Positions 41,608-48,218 of a DNA stretch of 64,000 bases are shown here, piece after piece. Every line of letters begins with the position of its first letter. The stretch's first letter is position 1. The notes below the pieces were generated by a model. The model ran no database searches. It saw only the letters and a program-made list of their open reading frames with translations, and had not been told where the DNA came from. The position numbers and the translations under genes were made by a program. The stretch spans positions 3,782,001-3,846,000 of the forward strand of contig CP064985.1 in the NCBI GenBank assembly GCA_016699675.1. Reading direction: 5' to 3'. The DNA is from Austwickia sp. GTDB lineage: Bacteria; Actinomycetota; Actinomycetes; Actinomycetales; Dermatophilaceae.

Positions 41608-41807
41608 TCGCGTCCACGGCGCCGGGTCACCCGGGTTGGGGTCTGTGTTGTCCTCTGGACGGGCGCCCGTCCTCCCTCGCGCAGGGACGGGCCGGAGGCA
41701 GGGCGGGGACGGGCCCGGGGGCAGGGCGGTGACGGGCCCAGGACAGGCCGGACACGGGGTAGGGCCGATGACCGATCCCCGGGCCGCGGCCGATGCGGAC
41801 CACCCGT

Positions 41808-41813
41808 CACAAT
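41808..41813 (+). promoter_or_regulatory. -10-like element (CACAAT) of the DUF5703 gene
   Basis: CACAAT lies 7 nt before the ATG at 41821. The first base departs from TAnnnT, but the spacing fits the other leaderless genes. Confidence 0.35.
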
Positions 41814-41820
41814 GGCGTCG

Positions 41821-42024
41821 ATGATCGAGTACGAGTACCGCGTCATGACCTTCGGACGCCAGGTGAGCCGCGAGGAGGCCCGGCGTGCCCTCGTCGAGGC
41901 CGCCGAGCACGGCGACTGGGAGCTGACTCGCACCCGGCACTACGTCGGCGGGGCCCGTCGCTCCTGGCTGCGCCGCAAGATGGTCCGGGTCCCCCGCGCG
42001 CTGGTCGACGCCGTCCGCGCCTGA
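41821..42024 (+). CDS. DUF5703 family protein
   Basis: A 67-residue protein with the family pattern YEYRVMTFGRQVSREEARRAL, then GDWELTRTRHYVGGARRSWLRRKM and a basic end. The family is actinobacterial, compact and of unknown role; the Arg-rich C-terminal half suggests nucleic-acid or membrane contact. A three-codon upstream ATG is possible, but the leaderless spacing favours 41821. It is divergent from the acidic-protein gene. Confidence 0.88.
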   Translation: MIEYEYRVMTFGRQVSREEARRALVEAAEHGDWELTRTRHYVGGARRSWLRRKMVRVPRALVDAVRA

Positions 42025-42175
42025 CTGCACCCGGCCTGGGCGAGTTCGACATGCCGCCGGGAACCTGCCCGACCAGGGGGGCGTCGCAGTCATCATGGAC
42101 TCGGGAGCGTGTGCAGCGTCGCCACGCCGTCCAGCACACGCGGCGCCCGCATCGGAGCGCCGCAAAGGAGGTTCG

Positions 42176-43030
42176 ATGCGACGACGTCGCAGCACGGTGG
42201 TCTGCCTGGGGCTGACGGCTGTCTTGGCGACATCCCTGGCCGGGTGCGGAGCCGATGAAGACCAGGGCGGCGGCGGCGGCGACCCGGAGTACACCGGGAT
42301 CTGCGTCGACAAGAGCACCGGCGTTCGGTTGGACGACTCGGTGTGTGAGAACGACCCCCTTCCTGACGAGAAGGACTTCCAGGCCCAGGCGGCCGTCAAC
42401 GCCGGGTCCGATCCCGCGGTCGCGCAGACCTCCACAGCGGACGCCTCGGCCAGCCCGCCGGGAGCGTCGGCGTCGGCTTCGTCCCCGACGCGCACCGGTA
42501 CGTCGACGCCGGCGGACACCGCGGCGCCGACCTCGCCCGCCACGACCCTGCCCACCACGGCCGGCACCACGGTCCCGACCACGCCCGGCTCGACGGGCCC
42601 GAGTGGTACCGGCGCCGGCGTACCGTCCTGCGTTCCCACCGGCGCGACCGTATCTCCCGCGGCGACCATCACCGCGACCCTGCCCGTCGAGGCCTCCCCC
42701 ACGGCCAGCGCCGTCCCCACGGTGTTTGAGGGCGCCTGCCCGCCGGGGCAGGTGCCGGCCGGACCGAGCGGCACGCCGGCGCCGGTGACGACGACCGTCT
42801 ACCGGCACTCCACCTCGCACGGCTGGTTCTTCATCCCCTGGGGACTGTGGTCCCCGCCGATCGGACACCGCGCCACTTACGGCAGTTACGCGCCGCCGAC
42901 CGGCACGACGTACACCCGAGGGGGCATGACCCGCAGCGGCGGGACCGTGACCAAGTCCTCGGTCTCCGGCGGCAAGGTGTCGACCTCCCGCGGCGGCTTC
43001 GGCGGCTCGGGCAGCAAGGGCGGCAGCTGA
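42176..43030 (+). CDS. Thr/Pro-rich lipoprotein (YgiB/YjfM-like position)
   Basis: A 284-residue exported lipoprotein. The signal ends in lipobox LAGC at about residues 22-25. A short conserved part follows (YTGICVDKSTGVRLDDSVCE, with two Cys), then about 120 residues rich in Thr, Ser, Ala and Pro, a block with HGWFFIPWGLWSPPIGHRAT, and a Gly/Ser-rich tail. The ATG is preceded by a full AAAGGAGGT. The stop overlaps the next gene (TGATG). In enterobacteria a lipoprotein of the YgiB family accompanies the ATP-grasp and DUF350 genes in the same way. Family membership is inferred from context and layout. Confidence 0.75.
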   Translation: MRRRRSTVVCLGLTAVLATSLAGCGADEDQGGGGGDPEYTGICVDKSTGVRLDDSVCENDPLPDEKDFQAQAAVNAGSDPAVAQTSTADASASPPGASASASSPTRTGTSTPADTAAPTSPATTLPTTAGTTVPTTPGSTGPSGTGAGVPSCVPTGATVSPAATITATLPVEASPTASAVPTVFEGACPPGQVPAGPSGTPAPVTTTVYRHSTSHGWFFIPWGLWSPPIGHRATYGSYAPPTGTTYTRGGMTRSGGTVTKSSVSGGKVSTSRGGFGGSGSKGGS

Positions 43031-44457
43031 TGGAACGGCATCGGGTCCAACCGCGGCCGCACTGGCGCGAGCGGGTGGTCGAGCAGGGCCTCGTCTACCC
43101 CACGACGCGGGACGACGCCGGCCGGGAGCGGCCCTACTGGTTCGAGGAGGCCTGCTACGTCCTGACCGAGGACGAGGTCGACCTGCTCGAGGCGGCGACC
43201 GAACGGCTGCACGGCATGTGCCTGGAGGCGGCCCGGTTCCTCGCCACCGGCGCGATGGGCAATCTCGGGCTGCCGCCCGGTTCGCTGCGGCGCGCGGGCG
43301 AGTCATTCGCGAGCAACCCGCCGAGCCTGTACGGCAGGTTCGACCTGCGCTACGACGGGCAGGGACCCCCGAAGCTGCTGGAGTACAACGCGGACACCCC
43401 CACCGGGCTGCTGGAGTCGAGCGTGGCCCAGTGGTACTGGCTGGAGGACACCCACCCCGACCGCGACCAGTGGAACTCCCTGCACGAACGGCTCGTGCTG
43501 GCCTGGCAACAGCTCGCCCCCCGGCTCGCCCCCGCCCCGGTCTACTTCGCCCACCACCAGGACGAGCAGACCGGCGAGGAGGAGATGACGGTCGGCTACC
43601 TGCGCGACACCGCCGAGCAGGCCGGGTTGCGCACCGCCGCCCTGACCGTCGGGGACATCGGCTACGACCGCGAGCGGGGCTGCTTCGTCGACCTCGACGG
43701 CGCCCCGATGCGGACCGTCTTCAAGCTCTACCCCTGGGAGCTCATGCTGCGCGAGGAGTTCGGCCGGTACGTCGAGGCGCACCCCCGCGGCCCGGAGTCC
43801 ACCACGTGGCTGGAGCCCCTGTGGAAGGTGCTGCTGTCGAACAAGGCGCTGCTCGCCGCGTTGTGGCAGCTCTACCCGAACGACGAACTCCTGCTGCCGG
43901 CCTACCTGGACAACCCGGGCCAACTCACCGAATGGGTGGCCAAGCCGCTGCATGGGCGCGAGGGCGACAACATCCGCATCCACGCCGGCGGGGTCCAGGA
44001 GACGCACGGCGGCGACTACGGCGCCGAGGGCTGGTGCTACCAACAGTGGGCGCCGCTGCCGCAGTACGACGGCAACAAGGCCGTCCTCGGCAGCTGGGTC
44101 GTCGACGGTCACGCCGCGGGTCTGGGGATCCGCGAGAGCGACGGTTGGGTGACCGACTACCACGCGCGGTTCGTGCCGCACCTGATGACGTCGGGCCGGC
44201 CCAGCGACGCCGTACGGCAGGCGTGGCTCGCGGACGCGGGTGCCCAGGTGCAGGACGATGAGCGTGGCGCGGCCCGTACGGCGTACGCGGGCGGGACCGG
44301 CGGCACGGACGCTTCCGGCGCCTCCGGCGGTTCCGGCACCGGGGCACCCCGCGGGATGCTGCCGCTCGGCGGCGCCGAGACGCCCCCGCCAGGCGTGCAG
44401 GACCTGCCGTACGGCCACGACAAGCCGGCCGACCCCGAGACGAGGAGCCACCGATGA
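43030..44457 (+). CDS. Glutathionylspermidine synthase-like ATP-grasp protein
   Basis: A 475-residue member of the YgiC/YjfC family, which shares the ATP-grasp amide-ligase domain of glutathionylspermidine synthase without its amidase. It has RPYWFEEACYVLTEDEVDLL at the N terminus, PPKLLEYNADTPTGLLESS (metal/ATP-site region, about 115-133), KVLLSNKALLAALWQLYP and KPLHGREGDNI (nucleotide-binding loop). The last 65 residues are Gly/Ala-rich and variable. It overlaps both neighbours, so lipoprotein, ligase and DUF350 are made together. Actinobacteria lack glutathione, so the substrate must be another peptide or amine; it is unknown. Confidence 0.88.
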   Translation: MERHRVQPRPHWRERVVEQGLVYPTTRDDAGRERPYWFEEACYVLTEDEVDLLEAATERLHGMCLEAARFLATGAMGNLGLPPGSLRRAGESFASNPPSLYGRFDLRYDGQGPPKLLEYNADTPTGLLESSVAQWYWLEDTHPDRDQWNSLHERLVLAWQQLAPRLAPAPVYFAHHQDEQTGEEEMTVGYLRDTAEQAGLRTAALTVGDIGYDRERGCFVDLDGAPMRTVFKLYPWELMLREEFGRYVEAHPRGPESTTWLEPLWKVLLSNKALLAALWQLYPNDELLLPAYLDNPGQLTEWVAKPLHGREGDNIRIHAGGVQETHGGDYGAEGWCYQQWAPLPQYDGNKAVLGSWVVDGHAAGLGIRESDGWVTDYHARFVPHLMTSGRPSDAVRQAWLADAGAQVQDDERGAARTAYAGGTGGTDASGASGGSGTGAPRGMLPLGGAETPPPGVQDLPYGHDKPADPETRSHR

Positions 44458-44870
44458 TGACTGGACTGCTGTACGGCGCCGCGTACGCCCTGTTGGGCGT
44501 CGGGCTGCTGGTGGCGGGGTTCTTCGTCTTCGACGCGATCACCCCCGGACGGCTCGGCGCCCGGATCTACGAGAACCGCTCGGTGAACGCCGCTGTCATG
44601 GTGTCGGCGATCTTCCTCGGGCTGGGCGCGATCGAGGCGGTGGCGATCTACACCAACGGCGCCGCGAACTTCGGCAGCGCCTTCGGGTGGACCGCCGGGT
44701 TCGGGGCCGTCGGCATCCTCCTGCAGGCGGTCAGCTTCCTGATCCTCGACGCGGTCACGCCGGGCTCGCTGCGGGAGATCGCGGTCGACGAGAGGTTCCA
44801 TCCCGGGGCCGTGGTCGCGGCCGCCTCCATGCTGGCCGTCAGCCTGGTGGTCTGCGCCTCGATCTCCTGA
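44454..44870 (+). CDS. DUF350 family membrane protein (YjfL-like)
   Basis: A 138-residue protein with four predicted helices in two repeats. Each repeat carries the DUF350 pattern: GFFVFDAITPGRLGARIYE in the first and SFLILDAVTPGSLREIAVDE in the second. The ATG overlaps the stop of the ligase gene (ATGA). DUF350 proteins are associated with this ATP-grasp family across bacteria, and a channel-like role has been proposed. A tRNA-Leu gene lies 207 nt downstream. Confidence 0.9.
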   Translation: MMTGLLYGAAYALLGVGLLVAGFFVFDAITPGRLGARIYENRSVNAAVMVSAIFLGLGAIEAVAIYTNGAANFGSAFGWTAGFGAVGILLQAVSFLILDAVTPGSLREIAVDERFHPGAVVAAASMLAVSLVVCASIS

Positions 44871-44980
44871 GCCGAGCCCAGATCCGCGAGCGCGACCGGC
44901 GCGCGCCACCGGGGGCGGGGCCGGGGTGCAGCAGGGTCCGGCGGGGCCGGTCACCGGCCGCCTCGCCGAGCGTTCGCCGA

Positions 44981-45010
44981 TTTCAGCGGCCCTGGTGCCC
45001 GTGCTAAGGT
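44981..45010 (+). promoter_or_regulatory. Promoter of tRNA-Leu
   Basis: TTTCAG (44981-44986) and TAAGGT (45005-45010) are 18 nt apart and end 67 nt before the mature tRNA. The rest of the gap from 44871 shows no ORF. Confidence 0.5.
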
Positions 45011-45077
45011 TTCGTGCTGTTGCGGCGCGCCGTCAGGCCCTCTTTGGGGGGCGGCTGGGAGCCTCGCGACACCACCG

Positions 45078-45161
45078 GTCCGGGTGGCGGAATGGCAGAC
45101 GCGCTAGCTTGAGGTGCTAGTGCCCTTAACGGGCGTGGGGGTTCAAGTCCCCCTCCGGACA
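45078..45161 (+). tRNA. tRNA-Leu (anticodon GAG)
   Basis: An 84-nt class-II tRNA. The acceptor stem pairs GTCCGGG with TCCGGAC (last pair G-T). The anticodon stem CTAGC/GCTAG encloses the loop TTGAGGT, giving anticodon GAG. A long variable arm (TGCCCTTAACGGGC) and the T-loop GTTCAAGTC follow. CCA is not encoded. Its last 27 bases plus one more recur at 47171-47198, marking it as an integration target. Confidence 0.96.
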
Positions 45162-45162
45162 C
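45135..45162. repeat. attL-like 28-bp repeat, 3' end of tRNA-Leu
   Basis: This segment is identical to 47171-47198 in the same orientation. It covers the T-arm and acceptor 3' side of the tRNA. Integrases of tRNA-targeting elements keep the tRNA whole on one side and leave this kind of copy on the other. Confidence 0.9.
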
Positions 45163-45256
45163 TTAGCATCTCGGCTGGTCAATTCCCATGTAGGACTTCC
45201 GGAAAGCCTGTGGAGGCAATTGGGGATCCTGCGGCCTGACCTGACCATATCGTGGG

Positions 45257-45530
45257 ATGGCCAGCATCTAGGCACGTTGGAACACCGACGGGGCTACCAC
45301 TTACCGCGTGATCTGGCGCGAGCCCGGCTCCTCCCGAAGCCAGGGGTGTCGTACGTCAATAAGGCGCAACGCTAGCGCGCCATCCTGGAGCAGGTCGGCG
45401 GCCAAGCGGCCCCTGCGCGTCCTGTAGGCCGAGGACTCGGCGACCGCCGACACCATCGCCCAGGTCATCACCCGGAAGGTCGAGGTCGACCTCGCTGCGA
45501 TCCGCGCAAAGGCAGGGGCGTGGTGGGTGC
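45257..45530 (+). pseudogene. Tyrosine-recombinase (integrase) N-terminal remnant
   Basis: Reading from the ATG at 45257 gives MASI, then a TAG at 45269, then in the same frame ARWNTDGATTYRVIWREPGS. This matches the start of actinophage-type integrases (basic Arm-binding beta sheet with YRVIWRE). Later, in other frames, AILEQVGGQAA and TIAQVITRKVEVDLAAIRAK follow in the order expected for that family. The catalytic domain is missing. The position directly beside the attachment site is the usual one for an integrase gene. Confidence 0.65.
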
Positions 45531-45626
45531 AGCGTACGACGGCGAGCATCGCACGCCCGTCACGCCGGCCGCCGTCTCGCAGGATCTGCTGCGGGTCGAC
45601 GCACGGAACCGGGCGCTGCGGACCTC

Positions 45627-46004
45627 GTGCAGGGCCTGGCCGTTGACCCCGCCGCGGCGGTGGGTGTGGCGCTGGCGTTGTGGCTACCGGACGCGGACCT
45701 GTCTTCGCGGGAGGCGTGGATGGTCCTCGGCCTGTCGGTCGGCAAGAGCGTCCTGACGGCGCTCGCGTCGTATCTGCAGCGTGCGAAGCTTGACGGGGCG
45801 ACTGGTGCGCTGTTGCCGCCGGCGCCGCAGCCGGCCCGGCTGACCCGGTGGGGCCGTCGGTGCCGTAGCCCTCGCGCCCCTCTCTTCCTCGGCGGCGCCG
45901 TTGCCGAGGACGCCCCAGGCCCCCTGCTTTCGTGCGTCCGGTGTCAGGCTGCAAGCTTCGCCAGTTGTGCCTTCAGGATCGCCGTCGCGGGCGATTCCAT
46001 ATAG
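45627..46004 (+). CDS. Hypothetical ORF with two hydrophobic segments (holin-like?)
   Basis: A 125-codon ORF from GTG 45627. Residues 5-22 and 29-46 are hydrophobic (VGVALALWLP; WMVLGLSVGKSVLTALASYL), followed by basic and Pro-rich residues; the layout recalls small phage holins. The last third overlaps the minus-strand lipoprotein gene, which suggests the true product ended earlier or that the ORF is a relic. No ribosome site is evident. It may not be expressed. Confidence 0.3.
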   Translation: MQGLAVDPAAAVGVALALWLPDADLSSREAWMVLGLSVGKSVLTALASYLQRAKLDGATGALLPPAPQPARLTRWGRRCRSPRAPLFLGGAVAEDAPGPLLSCVRCQAASFASCAFRIAVAGDSI

Positions 46005-46663
46005 CTGCTCTCACCGGGGTTGGCACCTTCGGAGGCCACCAAGTATCGACCGGTCGTCGAAATGAGGGCGACGTACACGCCGCCGTTGTTCTTGTTGGTG
46101 CTCGCGAGCACATTCGGCATCCCGTACGGGGGTGCCTGGATCGCCAGTGGCGCCTTCTTGCCGTCGACCGTGATGGACGGGCATGCCTTGACGTATGTCC
46201 GATTCGCCGCCAGAGCGGCAACCGCTCGTTCCGGTGTCCCATAGTCACGGATGGTCACGAACACCCCGGACGGCCCGCCGCTGGTGAACACTGCAGTGGT
46301 CGAGCTGGAATCTGGAATCGGCGCCGCCGGGGCAGCAGGGCAAAGCTTGGTCCATCGGTCGGCCGTCATGGGTCGCATGTTCGCGTTGACCTTGCCCTCA
46401 ATGGCAGAGTCACGGTGGTACCCGTTGAGGAATCCGTCGGTCGGCAGCTCGTCAGCGGCGATGAGCATCCGGTCCAGGCTGGGCGGCGCTACGGACGGTT
46501 CCGCGGTGCTGGTCGTGGTGCTGGTCGTGGATGATGAGCTGGCTGCGGATGCCGTCGTGCTGGTAGCCGGCATGGTGGCTTCGGCCTGGCCACCGCACGC
46601 CGTGAGAGCGGCGGCGCCGGCGAGGGTCAGGGCCGCGAGGGCGGCGCGGGTGGTGGGGAACAT
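45944..46663 (-). CDS. Lipoprotein with PknH-like sensor-type domain
   Basis: A 239-residue exported lipoprotein inside the tRNA-Leu remnant. The signal ends in lipobox LTAC (about residues 19-22), then comes a Ser/Thr-rich linker of about 35 residues and a globular domain with LIAADELPTDGFLNGYHRD and YGTPERAVAALAANRTYV. The pattern resembles extracellular PknH_C/sensor-type domains of actinobacteria, though only loosely. The ATG at 46663 has GGAAGAA about 9 nt upstream. It is the largest intact gene in the element. Function unknown. Confidence 0.7.
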   Translation of the reverse strand: MFPTTRAALAALTLAGAAALTACGGQAEATMPATSTTASAASSSSTTSTTTSTAEPSVAPPSLDRMLIAADELPTDGFLNGYHRDSAIEGKVNANMRPMTADRWTKLCPAAPAAPIPDSSSTTAVFTSGGPSGVFVTIRDYGTPERAVAALAANRTYVKACPSITVDGKKAPLAIQAPPYGMPNVLASTNKNNGGVYVALISTTGRYLVASEGANPGESSYMESPATAILKAQLAKLAA

Positions 46664-46791
46664 GGTCGGTTTTCTTCCTGCTCGGTGGGGGGGGTGATCG
46701 GTGTTCGCTGTACTGGTTGTCTCATCGGCCGTGCCGAGTGGGATGGAAGGCCCCTGGCGCTCCCCAACGCCAGGGGCTGGTCCCCATCGGT

Positions 46792-46908
46792 TCACGGCAG
46801 GCAGTAGATGGTGAACGCCGCCGGGGCGGTGGCGATCAGTGCGAGCGGCCCGACGGCTTCGGCCAGGCGCTCAGCGATGGTGAAGGGCCGGGAGTCGGCG
46901 GCGCTCAT
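46792..46908 (-). CDS. 38-residue hypothetical mini-protein
   Basis: A short ORF whose ATG overlaps the stop of the 44-residue ORF before it (ATGA). The product has a short polar N terminus and one hydrophobic stretch (AEAVGPLALIATAPAAFTIY), possibly a single membrane helix. It lies in the tRNA-Leu remnant, upstream of the lipoprotein gene on the same strand. No family is recognised. Confidence 0.45.
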   Translation of the reverse strand: MSAADSRPFTIAERLAEAVGPLALIATAPAAFTIYCLP

Positions 46909-47039
46909 CGTGCGCTTCGCAGGATCCGGGCGAGGCGGGCGGCGTTCTGGGCCTGGCGCTCGTCGAGTTCGGTGTCGACCTCGGCGCGGCGCTGGGCGAT
47001 GCGCTGGGTCATCGCGAGCTGTTCGAGCGTGGCGTTCAT
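46905..47039 (-). CDS. 44-residue hypothetical helical mini-protein
   Basis: A short ORF that encodes a charged, probably helical peptide (LEQLAMTQRIAQRRAEVDTE; DERQAQNAARLARILRSAR). A GAGGGG site lies upstream of the ATG, and its stop overlaps the next mini-ORF, so the pair looks translated. Small overlapping genes of this kind are common in actinophages and integrative elements. Function unknown. Confidence 0.5.
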   Translation of the reverse strand: MNATLEQLAMTQRIAQRRAEVDTELDERQAQNAARLARILRSAR

Positions 47040-47170
47040 GGCGGAACCCCTCGGGCGTCACCCGGTGTCCCCGGCGGGGACAGACTCTAGGGGTTTTGCA
47101 CGTCCGGAGGGTTCCGAGTTACCTCTAACGAATGCTGCGACCTGCGCCTATGCGCCTGACGTGGCATCCT

Positions 47171-47198
47171 GTGGGGGTTCAAGTCCCCCTCCGGACAC
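47171..47198. repeat. attR-like 28-bp repeat of the tRNA-Leu 3' end
   Basis: Identical to 45135-45162 and in the same orientation, but not preceded by the rest of a tRNA. It marks the right border of the remnant. Nothing else is seen between it and the minus-strand stop at 47304. Confidence 0.9.
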
Positions 47199-47303
47199 CA
47201 CACATCAGCCCGACAAATTTCTCTCCGCCGAAAAAGCAGCCTTCTGCCGAATTCGGATGCGCGCGGGCGCCGCTCGGAAACGCTGCCGCCAGTTCTCGCA
47301 GGG

Positions 47304-47531
47304 CTAAGCGACGGTTTCCACCCAGAGGGCCACGATGTGGTCGCGGGTGAAGCTCACCGTGGCCGCCTCGGCGAACGTGCGCGCGGTGGTCCCGGTGACC
47401 ACGATCTCGTAGCTGTCGATGTGCTCGTCGTGGATCAGCCGCTGCAGATGGTCGTTCGGGTCGCCCTGGAACGGCTTGGTCAGCCACTCGGTGCCGTCGA
47501 CGGTGATGAGGCGGACCTGCATCATGCTCAT
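47304..47531 (-). CDS. 75-residue hypothetical protein
   Basis: A small protein of alternating beta/alpha character (MQVRLITVDGTEWLTKPFQG; SYEIVVTGTTARTFAEAATV). An AGGAG site lies about 9 nt before the ATG at 47531. Another ATG three codons in is possible. I see no family and no membrane segment. It follows the DUF3263 gene on the same strand by 77 nt and lies just outside the tRNA-Leu remnant, so it may belong to the chromosome. Confidence 0.6.
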   Translation of the reverse strand: MSMMQVRLITVDGTEWLTKPFQGDPNDHLQRLIHDEHIDSYEIVVTGTTARTFAEAATVSFTRDHIVALWVETVA

Positions 47532-47608
47532 GGGATTCGCTCCTGGGAGAAGGGGCCGCGTGCGGCGGGCGGTGGACGACGTCGGCGAGCGCGACGCCGG
47601 TGGGCCGG

Positions 47609-47860
47609 TCAGGCGCCGGAACGGCGGATCTGGCGGACCTCGCGGAGGCGCTGCACGGTCTCGGAGTCGTACTCCAGCGCCGCCGGATCGTCGATGAAGC
47701 CGTTGAGCACGAGCGCGTACCCCCCGGGGCTCAGCCCGAACGTCTTCATGGCCGCCTCGAGCTTGTACTCCTGAACCTGCTGACCTTGGCCCCATTCGCG
47801 CTCGAGGTCGATCACGCCCCTGTCTCGCTTCGACAGGTCAACGGTGCGACGTCTCGGCAT
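47609..47860 (-). CDS. DUF3263 family protein
   Basis: An 83-residue actinobacterial protein with a helical sigma-factor-like or DNA-binding look: VIDLEREWGQGQQVQEYKLEA, then KTFGLSPGGYALVLNGFIDD, then YDSETVQRLREVRQIR. DUF3263 members share the layout of a helix, the FG(L/M)S-xx-Y motif and a basic end. The ATG has a strong GGAGGTGG upstream. It lies between the feo operon and a hypothetical gene, all on the minus strand. Confidence 0.85.
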   Translation of the reverse strand: MPRRRTVDLSKRDRGVIDLEREWGQGQQVQEYKLEAAMKTFGLSPGGYALVLNGFIDDPAALEYDSETVQRLREVRQIRRSGA

Positions 47861-47921
47861 GGTGCCACCTCCTCGGCACCCCTCATCGGCACGCCCTGGG
47901 CCCGCCTGAGCCGCGTCGGCG

Positions 47922-48218
47922 TCAGGACGCGGGGCGCCGCAGGGTCAACGCCACGAGGACGGGGCCGCCCCGGCTCGGGCTGGGTCCGGCGGCCCCGCAG
48001 CCGGGCTCCCCCGCCGCGGTCGCGGAGGCACACGAGCCGCATCCCCCGCCAGGACATCCCTGCGCCAGCTCGCTCGCCTGCAGCCGGCCGATCCGGACGA
48101 GGTGGTCGACGCCGGCCCGGACCACGTCGTCGGTGAGTCCGGTGCGCCGGGCGACCTCGGCCAGGCTGGTCGCGCCGGCCCCGAACGCCTCGAGGATCTG
48201 GGTGAGCGGACCGCTCAC
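47922..48218 (-). CDS. FeoC-like winged-helix protein, Cys-rich
   Basis: A 98-residue protein encoded directly after feoB (GTGA overlap). Its first 55 residues form a winged-helix (TQILEAFGAGATSLAEVARR, DVVRAGVDHLVRIGRLQAS). The next 25 contain five Cys (CPGGGCGSCASA; GEPGC), resembling the Fe-S cluster loop of FeoC-like regulators. FeoC proteins protect FeoB from degradation or sense iron or oxygen in enterobacteria; in actinobacteria that is inference. The end is basic. Confidence 0.8.
   Translation of the reverse strand: MSGPLTQILEAFGAGATSLAEVARRTGLTDDVVRAGVDHLVRIGRLQASELAQGCPGGGCGSCASATAAGEPGCGAAGPSPSRGGPVLVALTLRRPAS

Larger units (their letters stand above)
45163..47198. mobile_element. 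2.0-kb remnant of a tRNA-Leu-integrated element
   Basis: The segment is bounded by the 28-bp tRNA-Leu repeats. Next to the tRNA it contains a decayed integrase N terminus. It also holds a short holin-like ORF, a lipoprotein gene and two overlapping mini-ORFs on the minus strand. No intact integrase, replication or structural gene remains, so it should be a defective relic, or the ends left after an internal deletion. Confidence 0.8.

Noticed and set aside
46663..46795. Upstream extension of the lipoprotein gene (start at 46795)
   Set aside because: The extra 44 residues would bury the signal peptide. The ATG at 46663 has a ribosome site and gives a proper lipobox position.
47171..47198. Second tRNA-Leu gene
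   Set aside because: Only the T-arm/acceptor 3' side is present. The 5' half and anticodon arm are missing, so it is an att duplicate.
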